From Echiichthys vipera (lineage: Eukaryota > Chordata > Actinopteri > Perciformes > Trachinidae), in assembly GCA_963691815.1 (NCBI GenBank), contig OY829662.1, positions 16,682,411 to 16,746,410 on the forward strand: DNA of 64,000 nucleotides. The letters run 5' to 3'. Shown here piece after piece: positions 46,701 to 59,384 of the stretch. The notes under the pieces are model-generated. The model made no database searches, was not told the DNA's origin, and saw only the letters and a list, made by a program, of their open reading frames with translations. The position numbers and the translations under genes were made by a program. The stretch's first letter is position 1. Each line of letters starts with the position of its first letter.

Positions 46701-48812
46701 AACGGACCACGTTTTTTTATAGTCTATGGTAAAAACAACAGATTGAGATTTTGTGATGCACAATTAGTACATTCTCTCAATTGAACAGCAAACACATTAA
46801 CTAAAACTCCTCAGAAAATGTTATCTGAAGTTCCTGAGGAAATATCATTTCAAATCATTTGAAAAGTGTAGTTTTGGTTTAACGATCAAATTTTTACCAC
46901 ACAGATACAATGATATATTAAGAATAAGCCCTACTAGGGGATATAGAAGAAGGAAGTAGAAGAAGATAGATATTGTCAAAATGAAAATGTGTATTGTATA
47001 TATTTTTTTCTATATCATTTCCATTTCTATTTCTTTTTGAATGCTTTAAATTCTGATCCTTGCGCATTATGTTCATTTTGTACTAACGATCTTAATAAAA
47101 TTAGATTAGGTTATTTATTTGCTGAGTTACCAGAGAACATGCTATATCATGCTATGTCATTATCAAAATATGAAATTATACATAACTTACTAAATAAGAC
47201 GAACCAATCACTTTATAAACATGTTAAATTCTTCTGCAAGTTCATGTTTAAGTCCCTACACTGTATAAGTGATACAGAATTGTGACAAGGAATTGGACGT
47301 CATAGCCGTGGTCTATGGGAATTCCACCACAGCTATCAACCAATCAGATTTCTTGATTCGAGCTGTCCATTTTCTAAATATAGAGATAATGAAATAATAA
47401 ATACTTCATAATAATAAGTATTATTAATCTCCCACTCCCCTAGCTTGTGCAAAACACGTAGATGTCTGCATCCAACAACAAAGCTATTTCAATGAGAATA
47501 TAAAATGTGATGCTTGTGTTACTGTTGAAACACCTGCGGCATTGCATTTAACATTCTGCTCTTCACACCTCAAAATTAACAATATGTGCCTCTGATGTAT
47601 TAAATATTTCCTGAATCTATTATATCGCTCTTCTCCCTTGTGTCTACATTTGCTGCACCAGAACCTTTTATTACGCCTGCATCAATATTTTAACACTGAA
47701 ACACTGTTATCTTGTAAATAGGTCTGGAATTCAGAGAAAATACAATATTGTGTTTCATAGCCTGTGTGACAGTGGAGAAGACACAGACAAATGAAATCAA
47801 GATAACTACAGCCATTTATCTGAAGGAATAAAGCAAGTTGATGGGGCAACATTAATAAAAAGGGGAAAAAATGGGAATATGAGTGCATGAATTAGTGATA
47901 TGAGATCTTAAATGACTGCAATTAGGACTTAATCACCTATTTCCCCTCATTGACACTTACCACACCCTGCACATTTCCGACAGTAGATCATTAAAGTAAA
48001 GCAAAGCGAAACAGATACAAGAAGTAACAACAACTGCTGACTCTGATCATTTCTTAACAGGTTTTTTTTTTTTTTTTACCATTCATCAACTGAAAATGTC
48101 AAACATCCTCTGGTTCCAGCTCCTCAAATGTGAATATTTGCAGCTTTATATGATTGTTTACTGAATACCTTTGTGTTTGCAACAGGAAGTAAACATCCTT
48201 TCGGGAAATTCAGCGCTAACAATACTAACAATCATCTCCCCTGTCCTCAAATTTGTTTATCATAATTATTTCTAAGTAATATGACGTATAATGTCATCAA
48301 GGGAATTTGTGTTTACAGATGTTTCAAATGTCACATATGAGCCTGGTAGGTAGGTGGAAATTAAAATGATTAGCTGTGTTTGGTTTAAGTGCACAATTAA
48401 ATATTTTCTCTTCTGGGATAGATGGATAATTAACATACCTGTCAACAGAGACAGCAGCGAGTGTGAAGCTGCTGGCGTACATGGTGAGGTTGATAAAGAA
48501 GTGGACCACTTTGCACATAAAGGAGCCGAACACCCAGCCCTCTAGAGAGTAGATGGTGGCTTGGAAAGGAACGCAGAAGATGATGAAGAAGAAGTCGGCC
48601 ACGCTCAGGTTGAGTATGAACAGATTGGTTGTGTTGTATCCCACCTGCCCGCTCCGCAGAAGCACAGCAAGCACCAGACTGTTGCCGATGGTGCCCAACA
48701 GGAAGATGAGGGAGAAGACCACTGACACAATCACACTGGTGGGATTCAGCTGGTAACTTTCAGATACATTCGCTTGCCCTCCTGGCTTGTTGAAATCCTC
48801 AAAGTCAGACAT
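43002..48812 (-). CDS. galr2: Galanin receptor type 2-like GPCR (2 coding exons)
   Basis: A class A G-protein-coupled receptor for galanin-family neuropeptides at the plasma membrane; mammalian GALR2 couples mainly to Gq and raises calcium. Exons 48812-48439 and 43785-43002 (minus strand) join in phase across a 4.65-kb GT-AG intron into 385 residues. Visible features are: N-glycosylation site NVS (15-17), GNSLVL in TM1 (43-48), NLSVAD in TM2 (68-73), Cys100 and Cys177 for the extracellular disulfide, DRYLAIRYPL after TM3 (124-133), NST (173-175) in loop 2, KRAKRKVT before TM6, CWLPYH (250-255), NPIVY in TM7 (290-294), and a post-TM7 cysteine (311) for possible palmitoylation. VPFQATIYSLEGWVFGS and RSRELRTP are galanin receptor 2 signatures, and an intron within DRY is typical of GALR2. 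Teleosts have 2a and 2b copies; which one this is cannot be decided here. Confidence 0.93.
45670..45815. repeat. Telomere-like motifs in inverted arrangement
   Basis: The words taaccctaaacctaacccca and later acctaacccttacct are faced, about 100 bp on, by ggttagggttagggcag. CCCTAA-type repeats on one side and TTAGGG-type on the other could form a hairpin. It is a degenerate interstitial telomere-like sequence within the galr2 intron. Confidence 0.5.
46425..46708 (-). repeat. Repeat family B, copy 2
   Basis: It is the reverse complement of 9521-9813 (shared blocks listed there), located in the galr2 intron. Just beyond it, ttttttatagtctatgg resembles the outer end of a DNA element. Confidence 0.75.
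48439..48812 (-). CDS. galr2: galr2 coding exon 1: N terminus to TM3
   Basis: The start is ATG at 48812-48810 (MSDFEDFNKPGGQANVSESY). An upstream in-frame ATG at 48899 lies beyond a strong splice acceptor (cttctattgtattccag ending at 48821), so the intervening frame is intronic. The exon ends in phase 2 within the DRY codon, with donor AG|GTATGT beginning at 48438. It encodes an extracellular N terminus of about 25 residues and TM1-TM3. Confidence 0.93.
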
Positions 48813-48820
48813 TTTACAGT
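48813..48820 (-). other. galr2: galr2 5' UTR end after a predicted splice acceptor
   Basis: Only eight bases (actgtaaa) separate the acceptor AG at 48822-48821 from the ATG. This implies at least one noncoding exon further upstream (higher coordinates), whose position I could not fix. Confidence 0.5.
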
Positions 48821-48822
48821 CT

Positions 48823-51800
48823 GGAATACAATAGAAGAGAAAGGATACACGTGTCAAGCAAATCATAATCACTTTCCTAGAGCTTTTGATTGTTTTCACG
48901 TGTCTTCTGGGTGTAAATCGTAATCACAACAACTCAGAACACTGTTATGCAATTACATTTCCTCCACTTCTCATGCACTGCAGGTCGATATTGATACAAT
49001 GATAAATGTGCTCACTCTGAGGGGATTTAATGATAATATACTTTGCATCTTTCAAAATTATATAAGGTAAAAAAGCCTGCATGGACCAATAGATTTCTTT
49101 TTCGTTAGTCCTCAACAAGACAAGATTGGCTGTTTTTAATTGGCTTGTGACGTATTGTCAGATGTGTCTAGGGAATTTTTTCACAGTTTAATTACAAGTA
49201 AGGTTGCAATGCAGTTCAATTTAAATGGAAATGTTACTGGATTAATTAAAATGGTAATGCTAAATTGATACTTTATATTACACATTTTATTTAATTTGTT
49301 TCGAGAGGTTTGCTGTCACACTCACGCTGAGAAAAAAGGGTCACCTTTACAGTGAAAATGAAATGTTATTCTGCCATTTAATCTCACTGCAGAGAGAGAG
49401 AAGTGGACGGAGCCACTCGCAGCCAGCAATTCACCTCCTCTCCTCAAATCCATCTCATCTGGGGGAACTTGATTTCAGCCCGGAACAATTCATCCATTCA
49501 TGGTAAGCAGTGATTTCTCCCTGACAATTTCTGACCAGTACTTCAACTACTTCTGACGTGTTGCAGTTTCGTAAAAGGGATGTATCCAGTGTGCAAAATT
49601 GAGGCTTGAAAGTAAAGATGTGCTCTTGGTGTTGAGTCACACACAAGCATGATGTCTTCAATCATTTAAAGGTCCCAAAATGTGAGATTTCCATGTCTTT
49701 TTTGTTATAGAGTAGCTGTTAAGATTTGGTTTATTATGAGAACTGAACCTAATCTGAATTAGAATAATGCATAACAAGACCATTTAAACAAAATTTCAGG
49801 GGAGACAGGGTTGATCAATTGGATTGGACGTTATACTGATTTATAACTGCCATTCAGAAGTCTTGGAAGTAATGATGGGCAGCTGGTAGCAGATGCAGCA
49901 TATCTGTTTCGAGTGTATTCTTAATAAGCTCTTCATTCTGATTTCTGAAAAAAATGAGGACATTTTCATGTTTCCACCATTCAAACTTCAAAGAACCACT
50001 TGTTACTTGAAAGAAATTACGTGTTACATCATCTTCAATCGGCAACCTTCATTTTTAAATGGTACTATGTCTGAGCTTTCTTTGTGTGGAAACAAAACCC
50101 AAATTGAGCAGTAGATAAACTGCAGATCCAATTCTGTTATATTCTTACTAAAAAAAACACATAATTTACAAATGCAATTTCCTTTCATGAAGCATGAAAA
50201 CAACCCATATTCTTTGACAATGCCCTGTATGCCAATCTTAGGGTACAACCATCAGATTATTTTTCATGGAATCACCCTCAAGCAAGAACGCAGCTTGATC
50301 CTAATTGAACTGAAGAAGAATGAATGAGGGTTGATAATTATCCTACATAAATTACCAGACTGGAACATATGTATGAGAAGCCTCATGATCAATTAAAGCC
50401 CCATCACGTTTCTTTAGCAGTACATACATAAAACTCCTAATTGACCTCGCAGCACTGAGAAGCTTAGACTGCAGCGAAGCAACTTGTAGATGGAAGGATT
50501 AGATTATATTTTGGGAGTTGTCTTGCCAGAAAGGACAGTTAAAGTTCTCTAAGTATAGACCAATGAAAACTGTAGTTTAAATCACCCTCAGGCTTTCACA
50601 CTACTTATATTCCTCAAATCTCAGAAACAACTAAAATTATTATTATTAAATATGATTTAACTTTCAATATGCTTTGGGTATAAACTCTGCTGCCAATCTG
50701 CATGCATAATTTGAATCGTGACCAACTGCAAAATGAAGAGGATTGACTGTTCAAAGTCGACGGCAGATAAATAACACTCTGAAGTTGATATCATAGGAAA
50801 GTGTTATTTAAACCTCATACAGGGGTAGGGTTATAGCATCTGTGGTTGATGTGACAGAGGAATCTTCCTCACAGCTGTGAGTGCGCCTGATTTCAGCAGC
50901 CTCTTTCAGGGTGAGGCTGATTCCCTTTTCTTACCTAGATTGTCTAAGGAAAACAATCTGCACTGATATTAAATTTCTGACTGCAGTGGGATATCGGGGC
51001 TGTACCACTCCAGCCAGAACATGTGCAAGAGTCTCAGGGGGTATTAGAGCAAACGGGCATTGACATACAGGAGCTTTAACAGAGTGCGTGGGAGCTGACA
51101 GGTGGAATTTGCAGACTTTGGCTAAGCTCAGGTATGAGGGTTTAGTTAGAGTTTTTGAAAATGAAAAAAATGACGAATAAAAACAGTGGAGCCAGAGAGG
51201 CGGAGGAGGGTGATGGGGACGTAGCACAGCTTTAACCAGACTCTGTGGGAAAACATCTTTATTTTCACAGGAGAGTCTTCAGCATTCAAAATTTTGATGA
51301 GCAGGCACTGATAAGACGACACAACCATATTTAGCATTATTATCAGTAGGACACATGGCAGTACAGCTTAACCTGGCAGGTGTTTACACAGATTAACAAC
51401 CAGCCAAGTAGCTTTAACATTTCTGCATTTTGTCGTCAAATTATTCAAAAGAAAATGTTGATTGTGTGTCAGAAATTTGAATTGCAAATGAGCTTTCCAA
51501 CATTCCTATTCCACATAATCAGCATTATCGGCATGCAGATCAGGCAGATGCAGTACGATAAACCTACCAGGCGGATGATGGGTGGACAGTATCCAAAGCT
51601 TCCTCTCAGATTAAGAATGAGACTCCCAGCAGACTTGCTCTGTTAAAATGCTCATACTCAGTACACCGAAGCCTCTGTTCTCCCTGTGTACATCGCTATC
51701 TGCCAGTGTTGGTGGTATCTTACTCTTTCTCCGCCTCCCCCTCCCCTCCTCCACCCCCACCTCTTTCCCCCCTAGTGTGGACTCCTCCTCCACATTCTCT

Positions 51801-52101
51801 TTAATGTTCCCTCTTCACTGCAGAAAAGGATTGCAGAGCAGAGGGATGGGAGGATGCTGCAGCGCCCGGGCAATCTATTCACAATCAGTGCATAATCCGG
51901 AGGTTCCCCCTTAAGCAACACTGATTGCTAATCTTTACCATGGCTTGTCATGCATTAAGTGAAACCATTGTCTGCTGATAGAGAGCACAATTTAGCCAAT
52001 CAATTCAGGTGGGACACTGGAAAATAATACTCTCTTTGTGGACATTGTTGGAGCTTTAATGTGAGGGTAATTCATGGGTAGCATATTCAAAAATAGTCTA
52101 T
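48823..52101. other. Upstream of galr2; no gene recognised
   Basis: The galr2 promoter and 5' exon are probably here or beyond, but no position stands out. A polypyrimidine stretch lies at about 51718-51775 (plus strand) and a repeat family A fragment at 49669-49740. Frames in this region are shadows. Confidence 0.4.
49669..49740. repeat. Repeat family A, left-end fragment
   Basis: The sequence aaaggtcccaaaatgtgaga followed by tttccatgtcttttttg matches the start of the 53878-54370 copy. Confidence 0.55.
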
Positions 52102-52549
52102 GTCCCTTTCACACATGCACCACAAACCTGAAATTAACCTGACATTACACGGAGAATCTGGATGTGAGAACGCAAATGTCCAGTCAATTGGATCCAACTG
52201 ACTTTACTCTGTAAGCTCCCTAGAACAAAGTCTGTGTAATGACCAATTTAGCCCATGTGTGAGAAATTACAGCAAGCATATGGGTGTGTTGATGAACTTT
52301 CTAAACCTAAAGAAAGCAAACATCTGAGGGCGAAGAAGAAGGGGGATTTACACGAAGACAGTAGCAAGAATGTCTAACTGAAGCGACAAAGAGATTTGGG
52401 AACTTCTGTAAGGACCAATGCCGGGATTGTCAGACAAACTCAAGGAACAGCAAGAGACAGCTTGAAATCAGCTACATGACCACGGTGTAATGCGCATCAT
52501 GTCCTGTCTCCTGCAGACTCTACCCGAAAAGAAAATTAGTCTCGCACAG
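52102..52549. repeat. Repeat family C, copy 2
   Basis: Aligned in the same direction with 40322-40748. It begins gtccctttcacacatgcac and ends near gcatcatgtcctgtctcctg. Confidence 0.65.
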
Positions 52550-53877
52550 ACGATCTCCTGTTGTGTGCTGCATCTGTGGGCAACTTCAGACAATGACAAC
52601 TGCTTTATTTTCTTATTTAATAACCCCCTAACTAACCTTTAGGATAAGATGAATTGATCTAAACTAATTAAACTCATTTTTCGAGATGTCAACAGTATAT
52701 GCTGCTGGTTTGGGCATAGAAGTATTGTGCTTTAAGTCTGTGTTAAAGCTGCATCTTTATTCATGACCATTTTACTAACACACCGTCAAGCTAAACGTTA
52801 ATACATACATGACTAACGGTTCCGGGATTTCAGTGGTTAACAGCTTTGGAGGGTTTAGATACAGTAATATAGTAATTGAACTGCCTTGGCCTACAGGGAA
52901 GGTTATCATGAAATGCTTGCATGAAAGACCTTCCCGTTTTTTACAAGAAATATAATCACAAAGATCCCATATATCTTGTATAAAAATGTAACTTTTAGTA
53001 TTGCATTTAGTATTAGTATCGTATCTTACTAGATTTTCCTTGCCTGGAGTGAAATATTGCCTTAACTTTCTTTTAGATGCGTAACTGATGTACATCTGGT
53101 TCATCAACAAGGAAACAATAAATGGGACGATAAGTCAGAACTTTTCAATTCCAATATTGTTATTTATTTTGAATATTTTGTTGTCACACACCTCATATAA
53201 TCATCGCACTGTCCCTCCCAGCTCCCGTACAGTCAAGATGGCAGCTAAAATAACAAAAAAAAGGGATTTCTTCATCTCATATTATGCCTACCTTAAGTGG
53301 ATCATTACATATTGGGTATGGAATTTATCTGCAGATACCAAACTGTTCTAAAAATGAAAGTTTTTGCCTCAACAAAGGCTAAAATGTGCCCTGCAACAGA
53401 CTAGGTAAGGCTTGTTTGTAGCCCAGTTGATGTGATTTTGTCAATAAAATATTGTTTTCAAAAATTGTGACCCACCATCCACAACCATGAGAGGTCCTTA
53501 AGCAATGAATGTGAAACAAAAATATGAGGCTGTTGGGTCAAGCAGTATGTGCATGTGCATGTCTTCGGCTCATGCCTGGGGGAGATAATAACTCCCATGG
53601 TACAGCAGCTAATGGGGATCCAAATAAAGAAGCAATCAAACAAACAATGATAAAAAACACAGAATACAGCCCGTCCGAGCGGAACATTGGACAAGAACTC
53701 ATAAAACAGAGAATAGGCCGGAACAATGTCATCAGTTGCTTATTTTTGCTATGAGTCATGTAGTCACGACCAATGCCAGCTGGGGAAATAACAAGCCTCT
53801 TAATGACACATTAATAGGTTTGAAGGTTTATGATACAAATGCATGAAACAATACGCAGGTCTATATTTGGCATTTTA
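52550..53877. other. Spacer without recognised features
   Basis: AT-rich DNA. Open frames at 52775-53110 (minus) and 53088-53351 (plus) have no recognisable domains or splice support. Confidence 0.45.
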
Positions 53878-54370
53878 AAGGTCCCCTATTGTAAAAAGTG
53901 AGATTTCCATGTCTTTTTTGATTATAAATCAGTTGGAGGTGCTATAGAAATACTGTGAAAGCATTAAACTGCTGAATCCACTGAGAAATGCACACAGCCC
54001 TTATTCAGAAACTGTCTTTAAACAAGCAGTCAGGAATCCTGTACAGTTATGATGTCACAGCAATAGTTTATTAATAGAAAGTGTCAGTACAGTGCTGTGA
54101 CAGTCTTTCCAAGCTGGAATGACAGTGCAGAGATGCAGAGAGTGCAGATGCAGAAGACCTGGAAAAGCTGACCATCAGAGTAGAACTTTTTCTGGATGGC
54201 GGCTTAAAGTGACAGCCGCTAAAATGAAGAATTTCAGACGTAGGCTGAATACAGGTATATTCAGATAGAAAATACGAAAAAAAACAAGTTTTCTTATACA
54301 TTTAAGTATGTAAACATGTTTTAGTAGAAACCCAAAATACAAATATGAACCTGCAAATGGATATGTCCCA
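53878..54370. repeat. Repeat family A, longest copy
   Basis: It starts aaaggtcccctattgtaaaa and ends aaatggatatgtccc. It is the most complete member of the family in this window and abuts a SINE immediately downstream. Confidence 0.7.
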
Positions 54371-54374
54371 TTTT

Positions 54375-54565
54375 AACAAGGCTCCTGGGGCAGAGTGGAT
54401 GTGCCCCATACCAAAGATCAGCTGTTTGATCCACGTCTCCCCCGGCTTTTCTGGTCCACATGTCGAAGTGTCCTTGGGCAAGACACTGAACCCCCTAATT
54501 GCTCCCTGTGCTGTGCATGGGTGCGAATAGAAGTCGCATTGGATAAAAGCTTCAGCTGAATGAAA
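54375..54565 (+). mobile_element. Second type of tRNA-derived SINE, fragment
   Basis: The core cacatgtcgaagtgtccttg, ggcaagacactgaaccccct and the tail ggataaaagcttcagctgaa, tgaaatgtaatgtaa are hallmarks of a widespread fish SINE. A B-box-like tttgatccac precedes the core. It differs from the SINE at 8629 and 59385. Confidence 0.7.
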
Positions 54566-57380
54566 TGTAATGTAAACAGTACAATGAATATTCTTTAAAG
54601 ATTATTTATTAAACTCCCGACACATTTGCACACTGAGCTTTATATTTTAAAAACTGTATTGAGAATGTAATGTCCACATGTGAATGTGTGCTCATCATGC
54701 ATTTCTGCTGCTCATTTAACCCAGTCATAGCTCCAACCATCCAACCATCCATCAAATGATGTGTGTGGCCCCAACATCACCCGGTGGTTCCTGTCACCTC
54801 TCATTCTTGGTAGAGACAAGTACTGACTTCCACGTCCTTTTACTCATTCGTTCAATTGCAACTGAGTCATTCAAGTTCCTAGGCATCGTCCTCTCTAGCA
54901 CACAATGTGAATAGAAAATATTTTGCCAAATCAACAGAGTCCCGCGTGGGGCTGCTCTTCCCACTGGTTGAGTTGGCTCGGGGTCCTGAATCATGATTCA
55001 AGTAACATTTATGCATGATGCAGCCTCACAACCTTCAGTCTGACACATTCCTGCCTCCTCCCGTTCCAATCACAAGCTCTGACATGCTGTCTGCGCTGGT
55101 GTCAGTTATCATCCATCAACAAAGTACATGACACCAGGTCAGACAAAGGCTCAAGATGGAGTATCATCCACAATGAGAAACAATTTGTGGGAAACATTAG
55201 TTTTTCATCGATTACATTACATTACCATTACGCACAGTTCAAGCCTAAAACTACAAACATTCATTTTTTGCATCTTTTACACAGTATACATGCATGTAGC
55301 AACAATAAACACTGAATAATAAAGTGACCAGGCTGATTCCAGTCCAGATAAAATCCATCTTTCCGCTGGTTTGTTATACTGTATAATAGGACCTCCCTTC
55401 TTTAAAAAGGACGGTGAGGAATTAGGCCGATACAAACAGCAGAGTTCGGACAATGACGGATTCTGGCCTCAGAGTAAGGCAGGCAAATTAACATTAAAAA
55501 ATACCTCTGGGTGTTGTTACATGTGAGCGTTTCCATGGCAACCGCAGATAGATCACTTTGAAAGGACGACAGAAAAAACAGGATTGATTTCCGCCTAGAA
55601 CAAAAGGAGTAGACTGGCGTTTTACAGAGTAGTCTGCATAGAAATGCAGTGGATCTGTGAATTGCTTCAGGCAAACAGAAACTGAAATATTTTTCGTATT
55701 TTTCTAACTAATATCTCAACGATGTTCCTGTAGAATTCAACATAACGATGATGGTATTTGAAGAGTTGGCTATTCTTTTACTGTTTGCCAACAATAATTA
55801 AACATATCCCCCTAATAAATTCAGGCACATGACAACACTCATCAGTAATTTGTCTCTACCATACATAACTTTATCATGAAGAGAGAGCATGTGACAACAC
55901 AGCATCACTCTATGCTTCCGTTTTACAAGTATTGTATTCATCATATCTAACATGGATTCATTGTTTGCAGTCATGTTCTGCTAAAAGTGGCATGCAGTGG
56001 CATGTGTTTCTGACATGATAAAAGCAGCATGCAATATGCAGCCTCTGTGTCGACAAACAATCAAATAGCTCCTGTAATAAGTGTGACAAAAATACTGATG
56101 GATTCATTAACATTCAAGATTCATCATCTCAAAAGAACTACATGTTCTCAAACCAATTACTTTGAACAGACCATCTTATTAATTAGTCTTCTGCCGAGGT
56201 GTAAAAGAGAGCATGCAGCACTGTGACTGAATACTATGCAGCATGTGGATCTGGCTTTATTGGACCGCTCTTGTACAAAGGACTAATCATAGCAACAGCC
56301 TCAGAGGAAATGAGTGGTGTATGAACTGAAGTGTTGCACTAACATGCACACCTGTGGCTTATGATCATTGGAGCATTTACATTAGCTGGAAGAAAGACTG
56401 AGCAAAGACTCAAGTGAAATAAATGAGAAGTACCTTCACTGTGTTGAAAAGTACTAATTCGACCCCTATGACTTATGTAGCCTATACTTTTATATTATTA
56501 TCAATGAAAGGTAAAACAAAAGCAAAGGTTCGGATCCACTGGTTTCATCTTTAACTATGCATATATTCTATAAGGTTAGGCTATGGTTTTTTTCCCAATG
56601 TCAAATTGTAATCTGAAAAGTAAATAGTAACTTTAGCTGTCAAATAAATGGAGTGGATTCAAAAGTACAATCATTCTCTCTGAAGTGTAGTGTAGTGAAA
56701 TTGTAAAGAAGCAAAAAAGAAGCACTGAAGTACCTCAAATGTTTACTTAGTTGAGTACATGTAGCTAATTTCTGCTACTGACTAAGTATGTTACGTCAAA
56801 ATCTCTGATTGTGCATCTTTACATTAAACAGTCTCACCCTCAGTAATCTGGCCTAACAGCAATTATTATGCACACAGAGCAGAACAGGCAATCATCAACA
56901 CTCACTTCTGGCCTGGGTCTGGACCTCTGGGAAAGGCGTATTGACCTATTTCTCCACAGCCATGTCAGCACAGATGCGAGAAGTTTACCTTGTGTACAGA
57001 CCACTATGAATGACTCTACAAAGAAAAGAGCAGAGGAGCATAAATTATGAAAGTTAGTGTAAAAACAAAGCTTTGTAGAACTTACCGTATTGTTATTGAA
57101 TCCACTCACTCGTGATATTTTTACAAATTCGGCAGTGTTACAAAAGAGGATAGTTGAATATGTGTATAGAATATATTAATGAAAAGAGATGACTGTGGGA
57201 GAAATATGAGGAAGGACAGAAAGAAGGTAAGATGCTTGCATATCAGCTTAAGTATGTGAAATAAAATATTCAGTGACTGAATAATAATATCCTTTAGATA
57301 TTTATAAAAGTGACACACTGGATCAAGTAGTGTTATTTCAGATATTAACTCTCAAAAATAGTAAGGCTCATGTTGCCTAA
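54566..57380. other. Spacer without recognised features
   Basis: AT-rich intergenic DNA. The frames at 55402-55674 and 56840-57109 (minus) carry no recognisable domain. Confidence 0.45.
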
Positions 57381-57632
57381 ACATGGGGAAGATCATATCT
57401 GTCTGTTCACCGCTTTGGTCCAGAGTGAAATATCTCAACAACCACTGGATGGATTGTTTTGTACAGGTGTTCATTGTGCCCACAGGATGAATCTGAATAA
57501 CTTTGTGATTGACTTTTTTCTGTAGTGCCACCATGAACTTCACATTTGTAGTTTTGAGCAAAATGTCTTAACAACTGCTTTCTCATGAAATCTGTTACAG
57601 ACATTCATACAACAACTGTGTTGATCTACTCT
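57381..57632. repeat. Fish interspersed repeat, 'aatatctcaacaacca' type
   Basis: The sequence tggtccagagtgaaatatct, caacaaccactggatggatt and a later tagtgccaccatgaacttca, followed by ttgagcaaaatgtcttaaca, belong to a repeat I know as common in fish genomes. The second half partly repeats the first (internal duplication of 'aaatatctcaacaact'). Its class is uncertain. Confidence 0.6.
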
Positions 57633-59328
57633 GGCAAATTTTAATTTTCTTTGCAACCAAATTCTTGCAAAACGAATGGCATTCAGCCCACACTATATTT
57701 TGTGTTTAATGCTTATTGGCAAATGTAAACATCCTAACTTAGATGGTGAACCATGTAAACATTATACCTACTAAACATAGCCTGTCTGCGCTTTTAAAGT
57801 TTTGTTATAATAGCAAAATGTGGATTAAATACATTTTTTATGTGAAAATACACTAAAAATTAGGGTTTTCAATAAATGTTTTAAACTAAGGAACAAATAG
57901 CAGTCTTTTTAATGTCTGGTGCACAAACACTAAGAGCCATTTCACCAGTAGTGATCTCTGGGACGGAGTCAGAGGAATGTCTGAAGAGAAAATAAATCAA
58001 CCTCATCCGCAGACAGTAAAATGAGGTTTGATTGCAGTCTGAAAATACTACATTATTGCAAAATGCAACAATGGGTCAGTCCAGGTCTCACTACATATGC
58101 CTACTACTTTACAGGCTATATCATTATTCCCTGGTTGTCATAGAAACCAGTGCAGGTGATGTCTTGTCGTTTGTTTCAGTTACAAAAGAAGAAACGTGTG
58201 AGGCTGAGCAGAGCCTTTATAAACATCTTTGTGCAGCTTCTTAAGGAGCCGGAATTTGACAACGTTTCAATTTTTCCAGAGTTTTGGCATTTCCCGAAAA
58301 CTGACAATTTAGAGGTATTGGGACGATTATAGGATTTTTGTTGTGGGTATGAACTCTATTTTGTTCTCTAGCCGCAATAAAAAAATAATTTCTCACACTT
58401 TACACTTCCCCTACAAGCATTTTCCTTCATACTGCAAATATGATTACTGATATTTGTTCATGCATCCAGCTCCACACTCAAATCCACCTTGTAAAGTCAT
58501 GAGAATATGGATTTGTCAGCAGTGCCTTTGAAGGGCCTTTATCAGAAATCATGCAGACGGACGTGAGTTTATTTTGACCTTGATTTATATCGTCACACTG
58601 ACTGTGAATGAAGCATGCTTGGCTTCATGAAGAATACTTCAGCAAACCCCTGTGACTGACTGACATAATTGATCAATAGGAAAAGGGAAGCATTCAATAG
58701 CCTCAGAAACACCACTTCAAACTAAACATCATCAAAACAACAGATGGAGAGCGCTCACAGCATCATGAACAAATGATTGCTTCAGCATAATTAATAAACC
58801 GGAATAAACAAGAAAAAGCTGAGGAATGTTAGAGTTGTTCTATCTTCTCAGCCTCAGAGCTGCTTTCCTGAGATTTTTCAGACATCTGCAGCTGCTAAGA
58901 ACATTGTGAAACCACGGCTCTGAAACCATTGAAGTCTGCCCTTGGGCTCAGACAGAAGAACACAATGTATTGAATGTTTTGTGTTCATAAACGGGCTGTG
59001 CTACAAAGCTGACTGACGATATGCTGCTTACATTATTGCTAGAATTAAATGTTCATGTGTGTAATTACTGAAAGATGTGAGTTTCGGTGTGCATGCAACC
59101 ACCATATGATGAGCTAAACATTTCTTCTATCAAATGACCATCAGCTTTTCCTTACCTTGAGTTTGACTGTAATTCACTACCTTTAAAAGTCAAGCAAAAA
59201 TGTTTACAACTTTTGTTTGGAAAAGCCCTTGCTTTTAGGTTGCAAAAAATAGGAACAAATGTAGTGAATCTGATATTAGGTCTATTGATAATCAAACATC
59301 AGATAGGCTAGGCTATTTAAGCAGGTTC
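57633..59328. other. Spacer without recognised features
   Basis: AT-rich intergenic DNA. The overlapping plus-strand frames at 58032-58332 show no recognisable domain. Confidence 0.4.
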
Positions 59329-59384
59329 ATTTAGGCCAGGGGTAGGCAGTTCCGGTCCTTCGATTCTAATGATTTGCTCGTAAT

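Larger units (their letters stand above)
43786..48438 (-). other. galr2: galr2 intron
   Basis: A 4.65-kb intron containing the telomere-like inverted stretch (45670-45815) and repeat family B copy 2 (46425-46708). Other frames on either strand have no recognisable content. Confidence 0.85.
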
